DNA from: Nannocystis punicea
GTDB lineage: Bacteria > Myxococcota_A > Polyangia > Nannocystales > Nannocystaceae
Length of the DNA stretch: 64,000 bases
Direction: 5' to 3'
Assembly (NCBI RefSeq): GCF_026965555.1
Contig: NZ_CP114040.1
Span: forward strand, 8,840,001-8,904,000
Part shown: piece after piece, positions 50,792 through 59,155 of the stretch
Position numbering within the stretch: the first letter of the stretch is position 1
Layout of the letters: every line of letters begins with the position of its first letter
Program-made: the position numbers and the translations under genes
The notes under the pieces: generated by a model
Database searches by the model: none
Told to the model about the DNA's origin: nothing
What the model saw: the letters and a program-made list of their open reading frames with translations, nothing else

Positions 50792-52030
50792 TCAGGGACC
50801 CTGCTGCACGTCGCACGCGCTCGGGCGCCACACGAACGTGCGCAGCTCCTCGACCTCGAAGTAGTCGTCGGCCAGCGAGTGCACGATCACGCCGCGCTCG
50901 TTGAGCTTGCCGTAGACCTGGTCGCCCGTGAACCCGGGCGCGGGCGGGAGCGGCTTCAGGCCCGAGACATCGCCGACGACCTGGCCGCCCTCGTAGCTGA
51001 AGCCGGTGATGAGGCCGTCCTCGTTGATGTCTGTGACCTCGACGGCCTCGAGGCCGGGCGCGAGCGGGATCTCGAGCAGCTCCTCGCCGCGCCAGAGCAC
51101 CGGGACGAGCCCCTTCTCGGCGCTGACCGACCCAAGGACGTCGCCGCGGTCGTTCAGGTCGACGAATCGCATCGGCTCGCCGCCCAGGCGCGGCATCTCG
51201 CGGACCTCGTCGCCGTCCCACAGCACCAGGCGTTCGTCGATGTCGAGGACGTCCTCCGTGTTGCAGTACATGGAGGCGAGGACCTGACCGCGGCGATTGA
51301 TCCGCACGTCGTTGTTTTGCAGGACGCCGAGGGGGCAGAGCTCGACGGCGTCGAGCTTGCGATTGGCGCGCCACTTCGCGAGCTCGCCGCTGTCGAGGTC
51401 GATGCCGGCGATCAGGTTGTCCTCGTTCACGTCGCCCACCGTCCATATGCCGAGGTCCTGGACCTCGTCATCGCGCCACAGGACGGCGCGCCGGTAGATG
51501 AATCGATCCGCGTGCTCGATGATCAATCGCAGCACCACCCGCCCGTCGTCGTCGATCCATCCGCGCTCGACGCCGTCGTTCTGCGGGAGGGGGATCTCCG
51601 CCCGCACCTCGCCGTCCTGCCACACGAAGGCCTGCTCGCCCTCCTCGCCGTCGCGGTACGCGGCCACCAGGACCTCGCCGCGCTCGTTCATGTCGAGGGC
51701 GTGGAGCGACCGGGCGTCCTCGACGACGATCGGCTGCGGCGGACCGCCCGACCACAAGTAGGCGCGCGAGGACTCCTCCTGGAGCGAGGTGTTCAGCAGC
51801 ACCCGGCCGTCCTCGTCGAGGTCGACGAACACCTGCCAGGGCGAGGGCGGGTCGCCGAGGTCAGGGACGGGCTCGACGGTGTAACAAGCGGCAGGTGCGG
51901 CGCCCTCGCGCGGGCCGCTCGCCGAGGGCACGTCCTGCCAGCCGAGGCCGACCGCGAGCGCCAGCACCCGTGCGCCGCAGCGGCGTCGCTGCCGCGAACG
52001 CTCTCCGCGCTCTCTCACCATTTCAGTCAT
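50792..52030 (-). CDS. Exported HAF-repeat (beta-propeller) protein
   Basis: A 412-residue protein with a basic N terminus and weak hydrophobic segment (RRCGARVLALAVGLG), probably an export signal. The rest is made of about eight repeats of 35-40 residues of the extracellular HAF type: AFVWQDGEVRAEIPLP, AVLWRDDEVQDLGIW, each followed by a turn such as DVNEDNLIAG or DINEDGLITG. Function of HAF proteins is unknown. ATG 52030 is preferred; ATG 52021 is possible. It is convergent with the citrate synthase fusion, with a small ATCCTC-C-GAGGAT hairpin at 50714-50726 between. Confidence 0.78.
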   Translation of the reverse strand: MTEMVRERGERSRQRRRCGARVLALAVGLGWQDVPSASGPREGAAPAACYTVEPVPDLGDPPSPWQVFVDLDEDGRVLLNTSLQEESSRAYLWSGGPPQPIVVEDARSLHALDMNERGEVLVAAYRDGEEGEQAFVWQDGEVRAEIPLPQNDGVERGWIDDDGRVVLRLIIEHADRFIYRRAVLWRDDEVQDLGIWTVGDVNEDNLIAGIDLDSGELAKWRANRKLDAVELCPLGVLQNNDVRINRRGQVLASMYCNTEDVLDIDERLVLWDGDEVREMPRLGGEPMRFVDLNDRGDVLGSVSAEKGLVPVLWRGEELLEIPLAPGLEAVEVTDINEDGLITGFSYEGGQVVGDVSGLKPLPPAPGFTGDQVYGKLNERGVIVHSLADDYFEVEELRTFVWRPSACDVQQGP

Positions 52031-52395
52031 GACGCGGTCCTCCACGCTCTTACGATATCGGCGAAGCAGCGCCTCGCAAGCGCGCTGAACCGCCCTGTGA
52101 GCGCGAATCATGGCAGCAGGCCGACGAACGGCTTCGGCCTCGCTCCACCAGCTCCGCCGCTCCCCTCGCTCGGACGGCCCGTGCCCGCGGACCGGGCGAG
52201 CTCCTCGCGCTTCACCTCGAATGGTGGCAACGCCGGCCGATCCTCGCACAGTCCGGCAGGCCGGGCCTGACACCTGGTGACGAGAGACTGCGACCCGCGT
52301 GAGCGCGGAGGCGGAAGCTCAGCCCGGGGGCTCCGCTCGGCGCTCGCCGACGCGAGCGACGAGCAAAGGACGCATCATGGGACATGTCCCATGAG
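52031..52395. other. Intergenic region, 365 bp
   Basis: It lies between the start of the HAF gene and the end of the oxoamine synthase gene, both minus strand. No gene is visible. A perfect 18-bp palindrome of the dispersed family lies at its right end (52376-52393), two bases from the end of the oxoamine synthase gene. Confidence 0.5.
52376..52393. repeat. Perfect palindrome of the dispersed family
   Basis: CATGGGACATGTCCCATG is its own reverse complement over 18 bp. Here two arms are joined head to head (GGACATGTCC core) with no loop, as also at 33991-34000. Confidence 0.7.
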
Positions 52396-53649
52396 TCATA
52401 CCGGAACAGCCCCCGCCCCCTTGCCCGCCAGCCCGCGGCGCAGGCTGCCGAGCGCCCGCAGAAGCCCCTCGATGTCGCCCGGCTCGTGGCGCGCGCTCAG
52501 CATCATCCGCAGTCCGGCGCGGCGGCGCGGCACTGCCGGGTACACGGCCACGTTCGCGTAGTAGCCCGCGGCGAGCAGGCGCGCCCCGAGCTCGACGGTC
52601 TGGTCCTCGTCGCCGATCTCGACGAAGCGGATCGGCGTCGGCTGCGAGCTGCGGACCCACAGGCCCTCGCCGGCGGCCAGCACGTCGAACAGGGCGATGC
52701 GCTCGCGCACCGCGGCTTGCAGCGCCGCGAGCTCGGGCGACAGCAAGATCTTGGCCGACGCGATCGCGGCGCCGAGCTGGGCCGGCTGGAGCGGGCCGGA
52801 GAACACCATCGGACCGCCGCAGCTGAACACCCGCCGCGCCGCGTTCGGGTCGGCGAACACCAGCGCCGCCCCGCCGGCGGCGAAGCCCTTGGCCAGACCG
52901 AGCGCGACCGCCATGCGCGCGTGGATGCCGTGCTCGCCGAGCACCACGCCGGCGCCGTGGCGGCCGGCCCAGCCGACGCCGTGCGCGTCGTCGACGTAGG
53001 CGAACAGCTCGGGCACGCGGTCGAGCAGGCCGAACAGCTCGGGCACGTCGACGCAATCGCCGTGCATGCTGTACACCCCGTCGCACAGGTAGAACACGCG
53101 CGCGTGGCTCCGCACCAGCGCCCGCGCCTTGCGCTCGACCTGGTCGAGGCGGCCGTGGCCCACCGGCGCGCACGGGATGCCCTGCTGCTTGAGCGCCGGC
53201 AGCACCGCCTGCACGCTGCTGTGGACCTGGACGTCGAACAGCACCGCGTCGCCGCGGGCGAGCAGCAGCGGCAGCGCGGCCTGATGTCCCAGCGTCGTCG
53301 TCGGCGCGAGCACCAGCGGCAGCTCGCCGACCATGCGCCGCAGCAGCCGCTCGAGCTCCGCGTACGGCGGCGCGGACACGTACGCGCGCGAGCTCGAGAA
53401 CTGGGTGCCCCAGCGCATCACCGCCTCGCAGGCGCCGACCTTGAGGCGCACGTCGGTCTCGAGCCCGAGATACGAGCAGCTGCCGAAGTGGACCACGCGA
53501 CGACCGGCGAGGGTGATGTGCCGGCCGTCGAACTCGCCGTCTTCGGCGACCTGGTGCGCCAGGCCGCGGCTGCGCAGCGCGTCGGCGTTGGCCTGCACCA
53601 GGGCGATCCGCTCGTCGAGCGACCCGGTCGTGCGCTTCAGCTCCGCCAC
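52396..53649 (-). CDS. Alpha-oxoamine synthase family PLP enzyme
   Basis: A 417-residue fold-type I PLP enzyme that condenses an amino acid with an acyl-CoA, as in serine palmitoyltransferase, 8-amino-7-oxononanoate synthase or 2-amino-3-ketobutyrate ligase. Markers: HFGSCSYLGLETD (near residue 50), SSSRAYVSAPPY, DGVYSMHGDCVDVPEL, YVDDAHGVG (the PLP Asp and following His), and the lysine in GLAKGFAAGG. I cannot choose between the subfamilies; SYLGL is common to all. GTG 53649 has GGTGGGG upstream; a longer GTG start at 53763 would add an Arg/Gly-rich tail. The SDR gene at 53873 is divergent, and oxoamine synthases are often followed in pathways by a ketone reductase. Confidence 0.85.
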   Translation of the reverse strand: MAELKRTTGSLDERIALVQANADALRSRGLAHQVAEDGEFDGRHITLAGRRVVHFGSCSYLGLETDVRLKVGACEAVMRWGTQFSSSRAYVSAPPYAELERLLRRMVGELPLVLAPTTTLGHQAALPLLLARGDAVLFDVQVHSSVQAVLPALKQQGIPCAPVGHGRLDQVERKARALVRSHARVFYLCDGVYSMHGDCVDVPELFGLLDRVPELFAYVDDAHGVGWAGRHGAGVVLGEHGIHARMAVALGLAKGFAAGGAALVFADPNAARRVFSCGGPMVFSGPLQPAQLGAAIASAKILLSPELAALQAAVRERIALFDVLAAGEGLWVRSSQPTPIRFVEIGDEDQTVELGARLLAAGYYANVAVYPAVPRRRAGLRMMLSARHEPGDIEGLLRALGSLRRGLAGKGAGAVPV

Positions 53650-53872
53650 GCCCCACCGCTCTCGCGCGCTCGCCGACGACGCCAGGAAACCGCCTCGACC
53701 CCGCGGCCGCCCGCGTGCGATCGATGCTCCGCCCCCGCTCCCCGCATCCCTCCAGTATGCCACGCACGTCCGCGCCTGAGCCCGCTCGAAAGCTCACTGC
53801 GCCGGCTCGCGCCGCGCGGCTATGCCCGCGCCAGCGCGCCGGCTACCCTCGAGCGGGCTCAGGAGGCCGCGC

Positions 53873-54685
53873 ATGCGCGAGGGAGCAGTGGTCCTCATCA
53901 CCGGCGCATCGTCGGGCTTCGGCGAGGCCGCGGCGCGGCTGCTCGCCGCACGCGGGGCGAAGGTGTTCGGCACCAGCCGCCGCGCCGCCCCCGGCGAGAC
54001 GCGCGACGGCTTCACCATGCTGCCGCTCGACGTGCGCAGCGACGCCTCGGCGGCCGCGTGCGTCGACGAGGTCGTGCGCCGCGCCGGCCGCATCGACGTC
54101 CTGGTGAACAACGCCGGCTACGCCCTGGCCGGGGCGGTCGAGGAGACCGCGATCGACGAGGCGAAGGCGCAGTTCGAGACCAACTTCTTCGGCACGGCGC
54201 GGATGATGCGGGCGGTCCTGCCGATCATGCGCGCCCAGGGCGGCGGGCGGATCGTCAACGTCTCCTCGCTCGCCGGGCTCGTCGGCGTGCCGTTCCACGC
54301 CTACTACTCGGCCACCAAGTTCGCGATCGAGGGGCTGTCCGAGGGCCTGCGCCAGGAGGTGCGCAGGTTCGGCATCCACGTGTCGATGATCGAGCCCGGC
54401 GACTTCAAGACCGCCGGGACCGCCGCGCGCGAGCGGGCCGCCGCCGGCCTCGACGCCTACGCCGCCACCCGCGACCGCGCGATCGACATCATGGCCCGCT
54501 CCGAACAATCGGGCCCCGACCCGATCGGCTTCGCGCGACTGCTGCTGCGGATCCTCGAGGCCCCCCGGCCACGCCTCCGCTACCGCCTCGGCAACGACGC
54601 GGTGTGGGTGCCGCGGGCGCGCCGGCTGATCCCCGAGTCGCTGTTCGAATGGCTCATGCGAAACAACTACGAGATGAACGAGTGA
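53873..54685 (+). CDS. Short-chain dehydrogenase/reductase
   Basis: A 270-residue classical SDR: TGASSGFG cofactor motif near residue 10, FGTSRRA suggesting NADP(H), NNAGYAL, the Ser in NVSSLAG and YYSATKFA with the catalytic Tyr and Lys. AGGAGG lies six bases before ATG 53873. It is a close relative of the SDR at 15424-16260. Divergent from the oxoamine synthase gene with a 223-bp gap; reduction of the keto product of that enzyme is one possible role, not shown by sequence. Confidence 0.88.
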   Translation: MREGAVVLITGASSGFGEAAARLLAARGAKVFGTSRRAAPGETRDGFTMLPLDVRSDASAAACVDEVVRRAGRIDVLVNNAGYALAGAVEETAIDEAKAQFETNFFGTARMMRAVLPIMRAQGGGRIVNVSSLAGLVGVPFHAYYSATKFAIEGLSEGLRQEVRRFGIHVSMIEPGDFKTAGTAARERAAAGLDAYAATRDRAIDIMARSEQSGPDPIGFARLLLRILEAPRPRLRYRLGNDAVWVPRARRLIPESLFEWLMRNNYEMNE

Positions 54686-55286
54686 GCCACGCGCCGCAGT
54701 CGAGCGCGGCGGGGCGAGCACCTCTGCTGGGTGATCCGCGACCTCGGCGGAGCCTTCGGGTCCCACGTGTAGCGCAGGCCGGCGAAGCGGGCGAGGTCGG
54801 CCCGTTCGCCTCAGGCGTCCAACGCTCCAGCTCTCGGCGAGAGAGCCGTTTCAACCGTAGGAGCAAGTCAATTCCTTCCAAGATTTCCGAGCGCTCAGGC
54901 ATGCTTCGTCCGGGCGCCGATCGGCGTGCTGCTCGTGGCAGGGCCTGGGTGTCGACCGCGTCGGGGCCTACCCGCGGAGCCGCTGCGCCCCACAGGGGTG
55001 AGCACGCCGGGTCGCGGACATTCTGACCTTATAGACATGTCCTTTTAGTCATTGATGGTACACCGACGACCCTTTCGCCGTCGTTCTCGCGCACCCGGCC
55101 GCCGGTCATGCGAGACGGCCGCTCGGCCCGCTCCCCTCACTGCGGCAGCACGCGGCTGTCCGGCGGGCCGATCCATGAGATCGGGGCCTGGCAGGCCCGC
55201 CCCGCGCGACCCGGAAGCCGCTGCCGTGCTCGGGTGCAATGGCGGCTGTGTTGACCTCACTCGCTCGAGCCTGATAGGTTCCACCC
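54686..55286. other. Intergenic region, 601 bp
   Basis: No convincing gene. GACATGTCC at 55034-55042, with GGACATT at 55016-55022, is a palindrome-family element in an AT-richer patch (55020-55060). The pseudokinase promoter should lie in the right part. Confidence 0.45.
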
Positions 55287-57011
55287 GTGTCGGAAACGCC
55301 CCCCAGAGCCGCTCTGGAAGCCGTCCTTCAATTGTTCGTTCCCGCCGAGCTCAGGGACATTCTGCGCGCCATCTATTCGGACACGTTTCTGCACTACCTG
55401 CCGGTGAGCTCGTCCTCGCCGGCCGAATTCTACGGGCAAACCCTCGATCATCTGCTGCGGCACGGCCTCACGCCGGTCCTGTTCCTGCGATTTCTCGAGC
55501 GCCGGCCGCTGAAACGGGCGCAGATCGTCGCCGCAGCCGGCGCTCATGGCATCGCGGTCCCGGCGGACGCGCCACCTTCTCCCGGCCCCACGCTGCCCGC
55601 ATCCGTGAGACCGGTCACAATGATGGTACGCCTGGTCCTGGACGCTCCCGTGACGGTCTTCGACGAGGACGAGCTACGGGCCACGCTGTCGGAGATCCTC
55701 GGCGCGCGCGTTTCCGAAGTGCACATCAACTCCATTCGCCCCGGAAGCACGATCGTCACGCTGGACGGCGATCCCGAGACGCTACAGCTCCTGCTCACTG
55801 CCCTCAACCAATCGCCGATGGCGCGCGCGTTATGCGCATCGCGACTCCGGCTCCGATACTATGGCGTGGTCTTCGGGCCCGACGAGGGGGAGGCGTATCT
55901 CGAGGAGGTGAAGCCCGACGCGGCGGCGCTCGCTGGGGTCCGGTCCGTAGCAACGCGACGCGACCGACCGCCCGCAGCCGAGAAAGCGGACACCCTGGAT
56001 CTGCGGCTTCCCGCCGAGCTGGCGGCGGGCGACGAGTTCAGCCCGGGGTTGGAGGCGGCTTGGGATTACGCACGGGCTCGGACCCAAATCTTCGGCGCGG
56101 ACCCCCCGGAATTGGTGGTCTCCGGGCGCTATCGAGTCATGCGCCTCTCCAAGCGAGATGGCCTGCAAGCCGTATTTGAGGCGTACGATCCGGTCGTCGA
56201 CCGGACCGTGGCGCTCACCTGCGTGAGTGCGCCGGAGCACAGGGGACGGGCTCGCGAGCGGCTGTTCCGCGGAGCGCGGGCCCTCGGGCGAATCTCACAC
56301 CCGAATGTCGTGCGTTGCCTCGACGTGTTCGAGGCGCAGGATGACACCTACTTGGTGACGGAGCGGCACAGCGGCTCTCCATTGGACGCGCACGAATCCG
56401 AGCGGACGGCGGAATGGCCACGGATGCTCGGACGGCTGCTCGTCCTCGGCCGCACGCTCGCGGCCGTCCATCAGAAGGGCGTGGTTCACCGCGATATCAA
56501 ACCGTCCAACGTCGTCATCGTCGACGGCGATCATCTGCTCTTGGTCGGCTTCGGCCTGGCAATCATCCGAGACGAGGCGAGACCGGAGCCGCTGAACGAC
56601 GAGGACAAGCTCGCTGGGACGCCAGCCTACATGGCGCCTGAAAGCTTCGCCGGAGAGGGCTCGACTCCGGAGAGTGACCAGTTCTCGTACTGCGTCACCG
56701 CGTGGGAGTGCCTGTTCGGGAGCCGACCGTTCGAGGGTGACCCGCGAGATTTTCTGGCCCAGTCGGTCCAAAGGGGGGTGATTGTCGAACCACCGGGAAA
56801 CACCAGAGTACCGCGCTGGCTGCGCCGCATCCTGGAGCGGGGGCTCCGTCCCGACCCGCGCGAGCGCTTCCCGTCGATGCACGTGCTCGTCGCGGAGATC
56901 GAGCGTGGCCTGGTACATCACCGTGTGCGCGGCCTTGTTCTCAGGATGACGATTGCCCTGCTCGTGTGCCTCCTGGTGTGGCAGTTGCTCGCCCGCGCCA
57001 TGAACGGCTGA
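55287..57011 (+). CDS. EAD-linked protein pseudokinase with C-terminal membrane helix
   Basis: A 574-residue protein. Residues about 8-95 resemble an effector-associated domain (LEAVLQLFVPAELRDILRAI). Residues about 110-175 resemble a small domain often found next to EADs (MMVRLVLDAPVTVFDEDEL, RPGSTIVTLDG). Residues about 280-540 have the Hanks kinase fold, with HRDIKPSNVV (401-410) and YMAPES. However, the glycine-rich loop is absent (RLSKRDGLQAVFEAYD), the VAxK lysine is Thr311 (TVALT) and DFG is GFG (421-423), so ATP-Mg binding and catalysis are unlikely. A C-terminal membrane helix (MTIALLVCLLVWQLLARAM) anchors it. GTG 55287 starts the EAD. It may be an adaptor for the EAD-STAND protein encoded at 10979-13519. 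Confidence 0.82.
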   Translation: MSETPPRAALEAVLQLFVPAELRDILRAIYSDTFLHYLPVSSSSPAEFYGQTLDHLLRHGLTPVLFLRFLERRPLKRAQIVAAAGAHGIAVPADAPPSPGPTLPASVRPVTMMVRLVLDAPVTVFDEDELRATLSEILGARVSEVHINSIRPGSTIVTLDGDPETLQLLLTALNQSPMARALCASRLRLRYYGVVFGPDEGEAYLEEVKPDAAALAGVRSVATRRDRPPAAEKADTLDLRLPAELAAGDEFSPGLEAAWDYARARTQIFGADPPELVVSGRYRVMRLSKRDGLQAVFEAYDPVVDRTVALTCVSAPEHRGRARERLFRGARALGRISHPNVVRCLDVFEAQDDTYLVTERHSGSPLDAHESERTAEWPRMLGRLLVLGRTLAAVHQKGVVHRDIKPSNVVIVDGDHLLLVGFGLAIIRDEARPEPLNDEDKLAGTPAYMAPESFAGEGSTPESDQFSYCVTAWECLFGSRPFEGDPRDFLAQSVQRGVIVEPPGNTRVPRWLRRILERGLRPDPRERFPSMHVLVAEIERGLVHHRVRGLVLRMTIALLVCLLVWQLLARAMNG

Positions 57012-57351
57012 GCTCCGTCGCCGCTCGACGTCGACCAGCGCTCCTCCTGCAGGCCGACGAAGTCCCGGCCGCGCTCTCGAGGCGCCGTCGCCGTGTCGAT
57101 GCGACCGATGCGATCGATGCGGTGGGCCAGCGAGAACGACACCGGCGAGCCCAGGGTCGAGCTTGGATTCCGTCGACGAAGCGCTCGGTCGCCTCGAACG
57201 TGTACCCGAGCCGCAATGGAGTTGTCGCCCAGCAGGCACATCCGCCTGCCGTGCTCGACGAGGCCTGGCAGCCTCAGCCGATCGGCTGCGGCTCGGCTGA
57301 CACGGGCCGCGCCCGGCGCTACGCTCGTCGCCACCACCCAGGAGTGCCGCC
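57012..57351. pseudogene. Possible gene remnant on the minus strand
   Basis: In this 340-bp gap, minus-strand translation gives coding-like stretches in two frames: RLGYTFEATERFVDGI in one, then LGSPVSFSLAHRIDRIGRI...GRDFVGLQEERW in another, as if one frameshift separated them. The pattern suits the end of a decayed outer-membrane-type gene. Composition alone supports this, so confidence is low. Confidence 0.25.
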
Positions 57352-57729
57352 ATGGCGATCACCCTCAATCACACGATCGTACCGGCCCACGACAAGGTCG
57401 CGTCCGCTCGGTTCTTCGCGCAGCTGTTCGGCCTGCGCTACACCGGCGAGGTCGGTCCGTTCGCCCCCGTGCGCGTCAACGACTCGCTGACCCTCGACTT
57501 CGGCGACGGCGACGACGGCTTCGAGGTCCATCACTACGCGTTCCTCGTCGACGACGCCGAGTTCGACGCGATCTTCGGCCGGGTCCGCGCCGCCGGCCTC
57601 CCGTTCGCCTCGGGCCCGCACGGCGGGTTCGACAACCGGATCAGCCACTACGGCCAGGGCGGCCGCCGCGTGTACTTCGCGGACCCGAACGGCCACTTCC
57701 TCGAGCTGATGACGCGCACCGACGAATGA
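57352..57729 (+). CDS. VOC-superfamily (glyoxalase/bleomycin-resistance fold) protein
   Basis: A 125-residue single VOC domain. Candidate metal ligands are His in LNHTIV, His in EVHHYAFLV and Glu in HFLELMT, and the FADPNGHFLEL ending is the classic one. Such proteins are lyases, dioxygenases or binding proteins; this one is too small to place. ATG 57352 is well placed. The 3' end of this gene seems to be the source of a tandem repeat that fills the gap downstream (57797-58093). Confidence 0.88.
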   Translation: MAITLNHTIVPAHDKVASARFFAQLFGLRYTGEVGPFAPVRVNDSLTLDFGDGDDGFEVHHYAFLVDDAEFDAIFGRVRAAGLPFASGPHGGFDNRISHYGQGGRRVYFADPNGHFLELMTRTDE

Positions 57730-58351
57730 ACCGAGCGCGGCGCCCTCGCACGCGTCGCCGTGAGCGCCTCTCCTCTTCGAGCCGGGGATTCGCGCCGACG
57801 AATGATTCGTGCGCGGCGCGAGTCGCACGCGTGCGCCTCGCGGTCCTCCGCGAGCCGAGGACGCCCACCGACGAATGAACCGCGAGCGGCGCGATGCCCA
57901 CGCGCGCACCGCCACCGCTCTGAGGACGCCCACCGACGAATGAACCGCGAGCGGCGCGATGCCCTCACGCACACCGCCACCGCTCTGAGGACGCCCACCG
58001 ACGAATGAATCGCGAGCGGCGCGATGCCCACGCGCGCACCGCCACCGCTCTCGCCTCGCGGTTCTTCCTCGAGCTGAATGACGCGACCGCTGCGTCGCGC
58101 GTGGCGGCCGCGACCTCCTCGAAGGAACCGCGAGCGCGCGCGACGCCTGAGTCGCCGCCGCGAGCGCCCTCGCGCGAACCGCGTTTCCGCGGGGCCTGCG
58201 CCTCGCGCCGCGCGCGAACGCCTCCTGTTTTTCGCCGACGAGTTGCAGCCGGCGGGCAATTTTTCTCCCGGCACCGGCGACTCCACGCGAGCAAGCGGGA
58301 CGGCGCGGCAAACGACCTCGCCGACTCGCCGCTTCACCACGAGAACTCGTC
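57730..58351. other. Intergenic region, 622 bp, repeat-filled
   Basis: No gene. The left half is made of direct repeats related to the VOC gene end; the right half is Arg-codon-rich GC sequence without a frame of coding quality. Confidence 0.5.
57797..58093. repeat. Tandem repeat derived from the 3' end of the VOC gene
   Basis: Three direct copies of 65 bp, with unit starts at 57857, 57922 and 57987, are nearly identical; a fourth diverged copy starts around 57797. Each contains CACCGACGAATGAA, the end of the VOC gene (57717-57730), and the following CGCGAGCGGCGC also mirrors the bases beyond its stop. A separate copy of the preceding gene segment, TTCCTCGAGCTGAATGACGC, lies at 58067-58086 and matches 57692-57711 with one inserted base. 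Confidence 0.8.
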
Positions 58352-59080
58352 ATGCTGCGCTCGAACTTTCACTTCCTTACCCTTACGTTCCTGTTCTTCA
58401 CCGGCGCCTGTGACCCGTCCAAGGGCGAGACCGACAGCGCCACCGGGTCGACCACCGAGTCGACCACCGAGGCGACCACCGGCGATTCGACCACCGGCGA
58501 GCCGACCACGGCCCCCTCGGTCGGCGAGGGCAGCGAGGCCACCGGGGACGACGACCCGCCGGTCGCCACCTCCGGCGAGGACACCGAGGGCGACACCACC
58601 TCGAGCACCACCGGTCCCGTCGACCCCGAGCACCAGAGCGCCTGCGAGGCCGCGTGCGACAACATGGCCAAGTGCGACGACACGGTCGACGCGGCCGAGT
58701 GCGCGGTCGGCTGCGCCGAGGAGTTTCAGGAGATCGACTCCGGCTGCGTCCCCGCCAACCTGGCCCTCGTCCAGTGCATCTCCGGCCTCAGCTGCTTCGA
58801 CCTGGAGGAGCAGACCGACGAGGGTCCGTGCGGCGACGAGCTGGAGGCGCTGCTCGACTGCGACGGCGGCAACTGCAAGCTGGCCATGAGCCAGGGCGAC
58901 GACGGCTGCGGCCTCGGCCGCTACTGCCCCGACGCGCCGGCGCGGGAGATCGATTGCACCGGCGACCTCTGCGTCTGCACCGAGGACGGGGTCGAGGTCG
59001 CCCAGTGCGCGGCCGACGGCGTCTGCCTCGACGGCGACGCGATCTTCGACAAGATGGACACCTGCTGCGGCTTCGAGTGA
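58352..59080 (+). CDS. Lipoprotein with Thr-rich stalk and Cys-rich head
   Basis: A 242-residue lipoprotein: signal MLRSNFHFLTLTFLFFTGAC (lipobox TGAC), a Thr/Ser/Glu-rich stalk to about residue 90, and a head of about 150 residues with some 20 Cys (SACEAACDNMAKCDD, CAVGCAEEF, CGDELEALLDCDGGNC, DTCCGFE). It has the same architecture as the stalked lipoproteins at 30526 and 32250 but an unrelated head. No ligand is known. The 3' side carries three consecutive perfect hairpins. Confidence 0.82.
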   Translation: MLRSNFHFLTLTFLFFTGACDPSKGETDSATGSTTESTTEATTGDSTTGEPTTAPSVGEGSEATGDDDPPVATSGEDTEGDTTSSTTGPVDPEHQSACEAACDNMAKCDDTVDAAECAVGCAEEFQEIDSGCVPANLALVQCISGLSCFDLEEQTDEGPCGDELEALLDCDGGNCKLAMSQGDDGCGLGRYCPDAPAREIDCTGDLCVCTEDGVEVAQCAADGVCLDGDAIFDKMDTCCGFE

Positions 59081-59155
59081 TGATTCGCCGGTCCGACCGG
59101 ACCGGCGAATCACCCGCGTCCTCGCGCAATGCGAGGACATGTCCCTTCGGACATG
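59081..59155. terminator. Three consecutive hairpins between convergent genes
   Basis: Stem 1 at 59081-59112: TGATTCGCCGGTCC pairs perfectly (14 bp) with its complement around GACC. Stem 2 at 59118-59137: GTCCTCGC pairs with GCGAGGAC around a short loop. Stem 3 at 59138-59155: CATGTCC-CTTC-GGACATG of the dispersed family. They fill the whole gap between the stop codons at 59080 and 59156. No T-tracts; a strong two-way terminator or processing barrier is inferred. Confidence 0.65.

Noticed and set aside
57797..58093. CRISPR-like array
   Set aside because: The units are contiguous 65-bp direct repeats without spacers, are derived from the neighbouring gene end, and have no cas genes nearby.
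39913..59155. A conserved peptide motif T/A-C-P-x-G-H seen when palindrome sites are translated
   Set aside because: It follows automatically from reading TGTCC-N4-GGACA in one frame; loops vary freely and no shared gene surrounds it.
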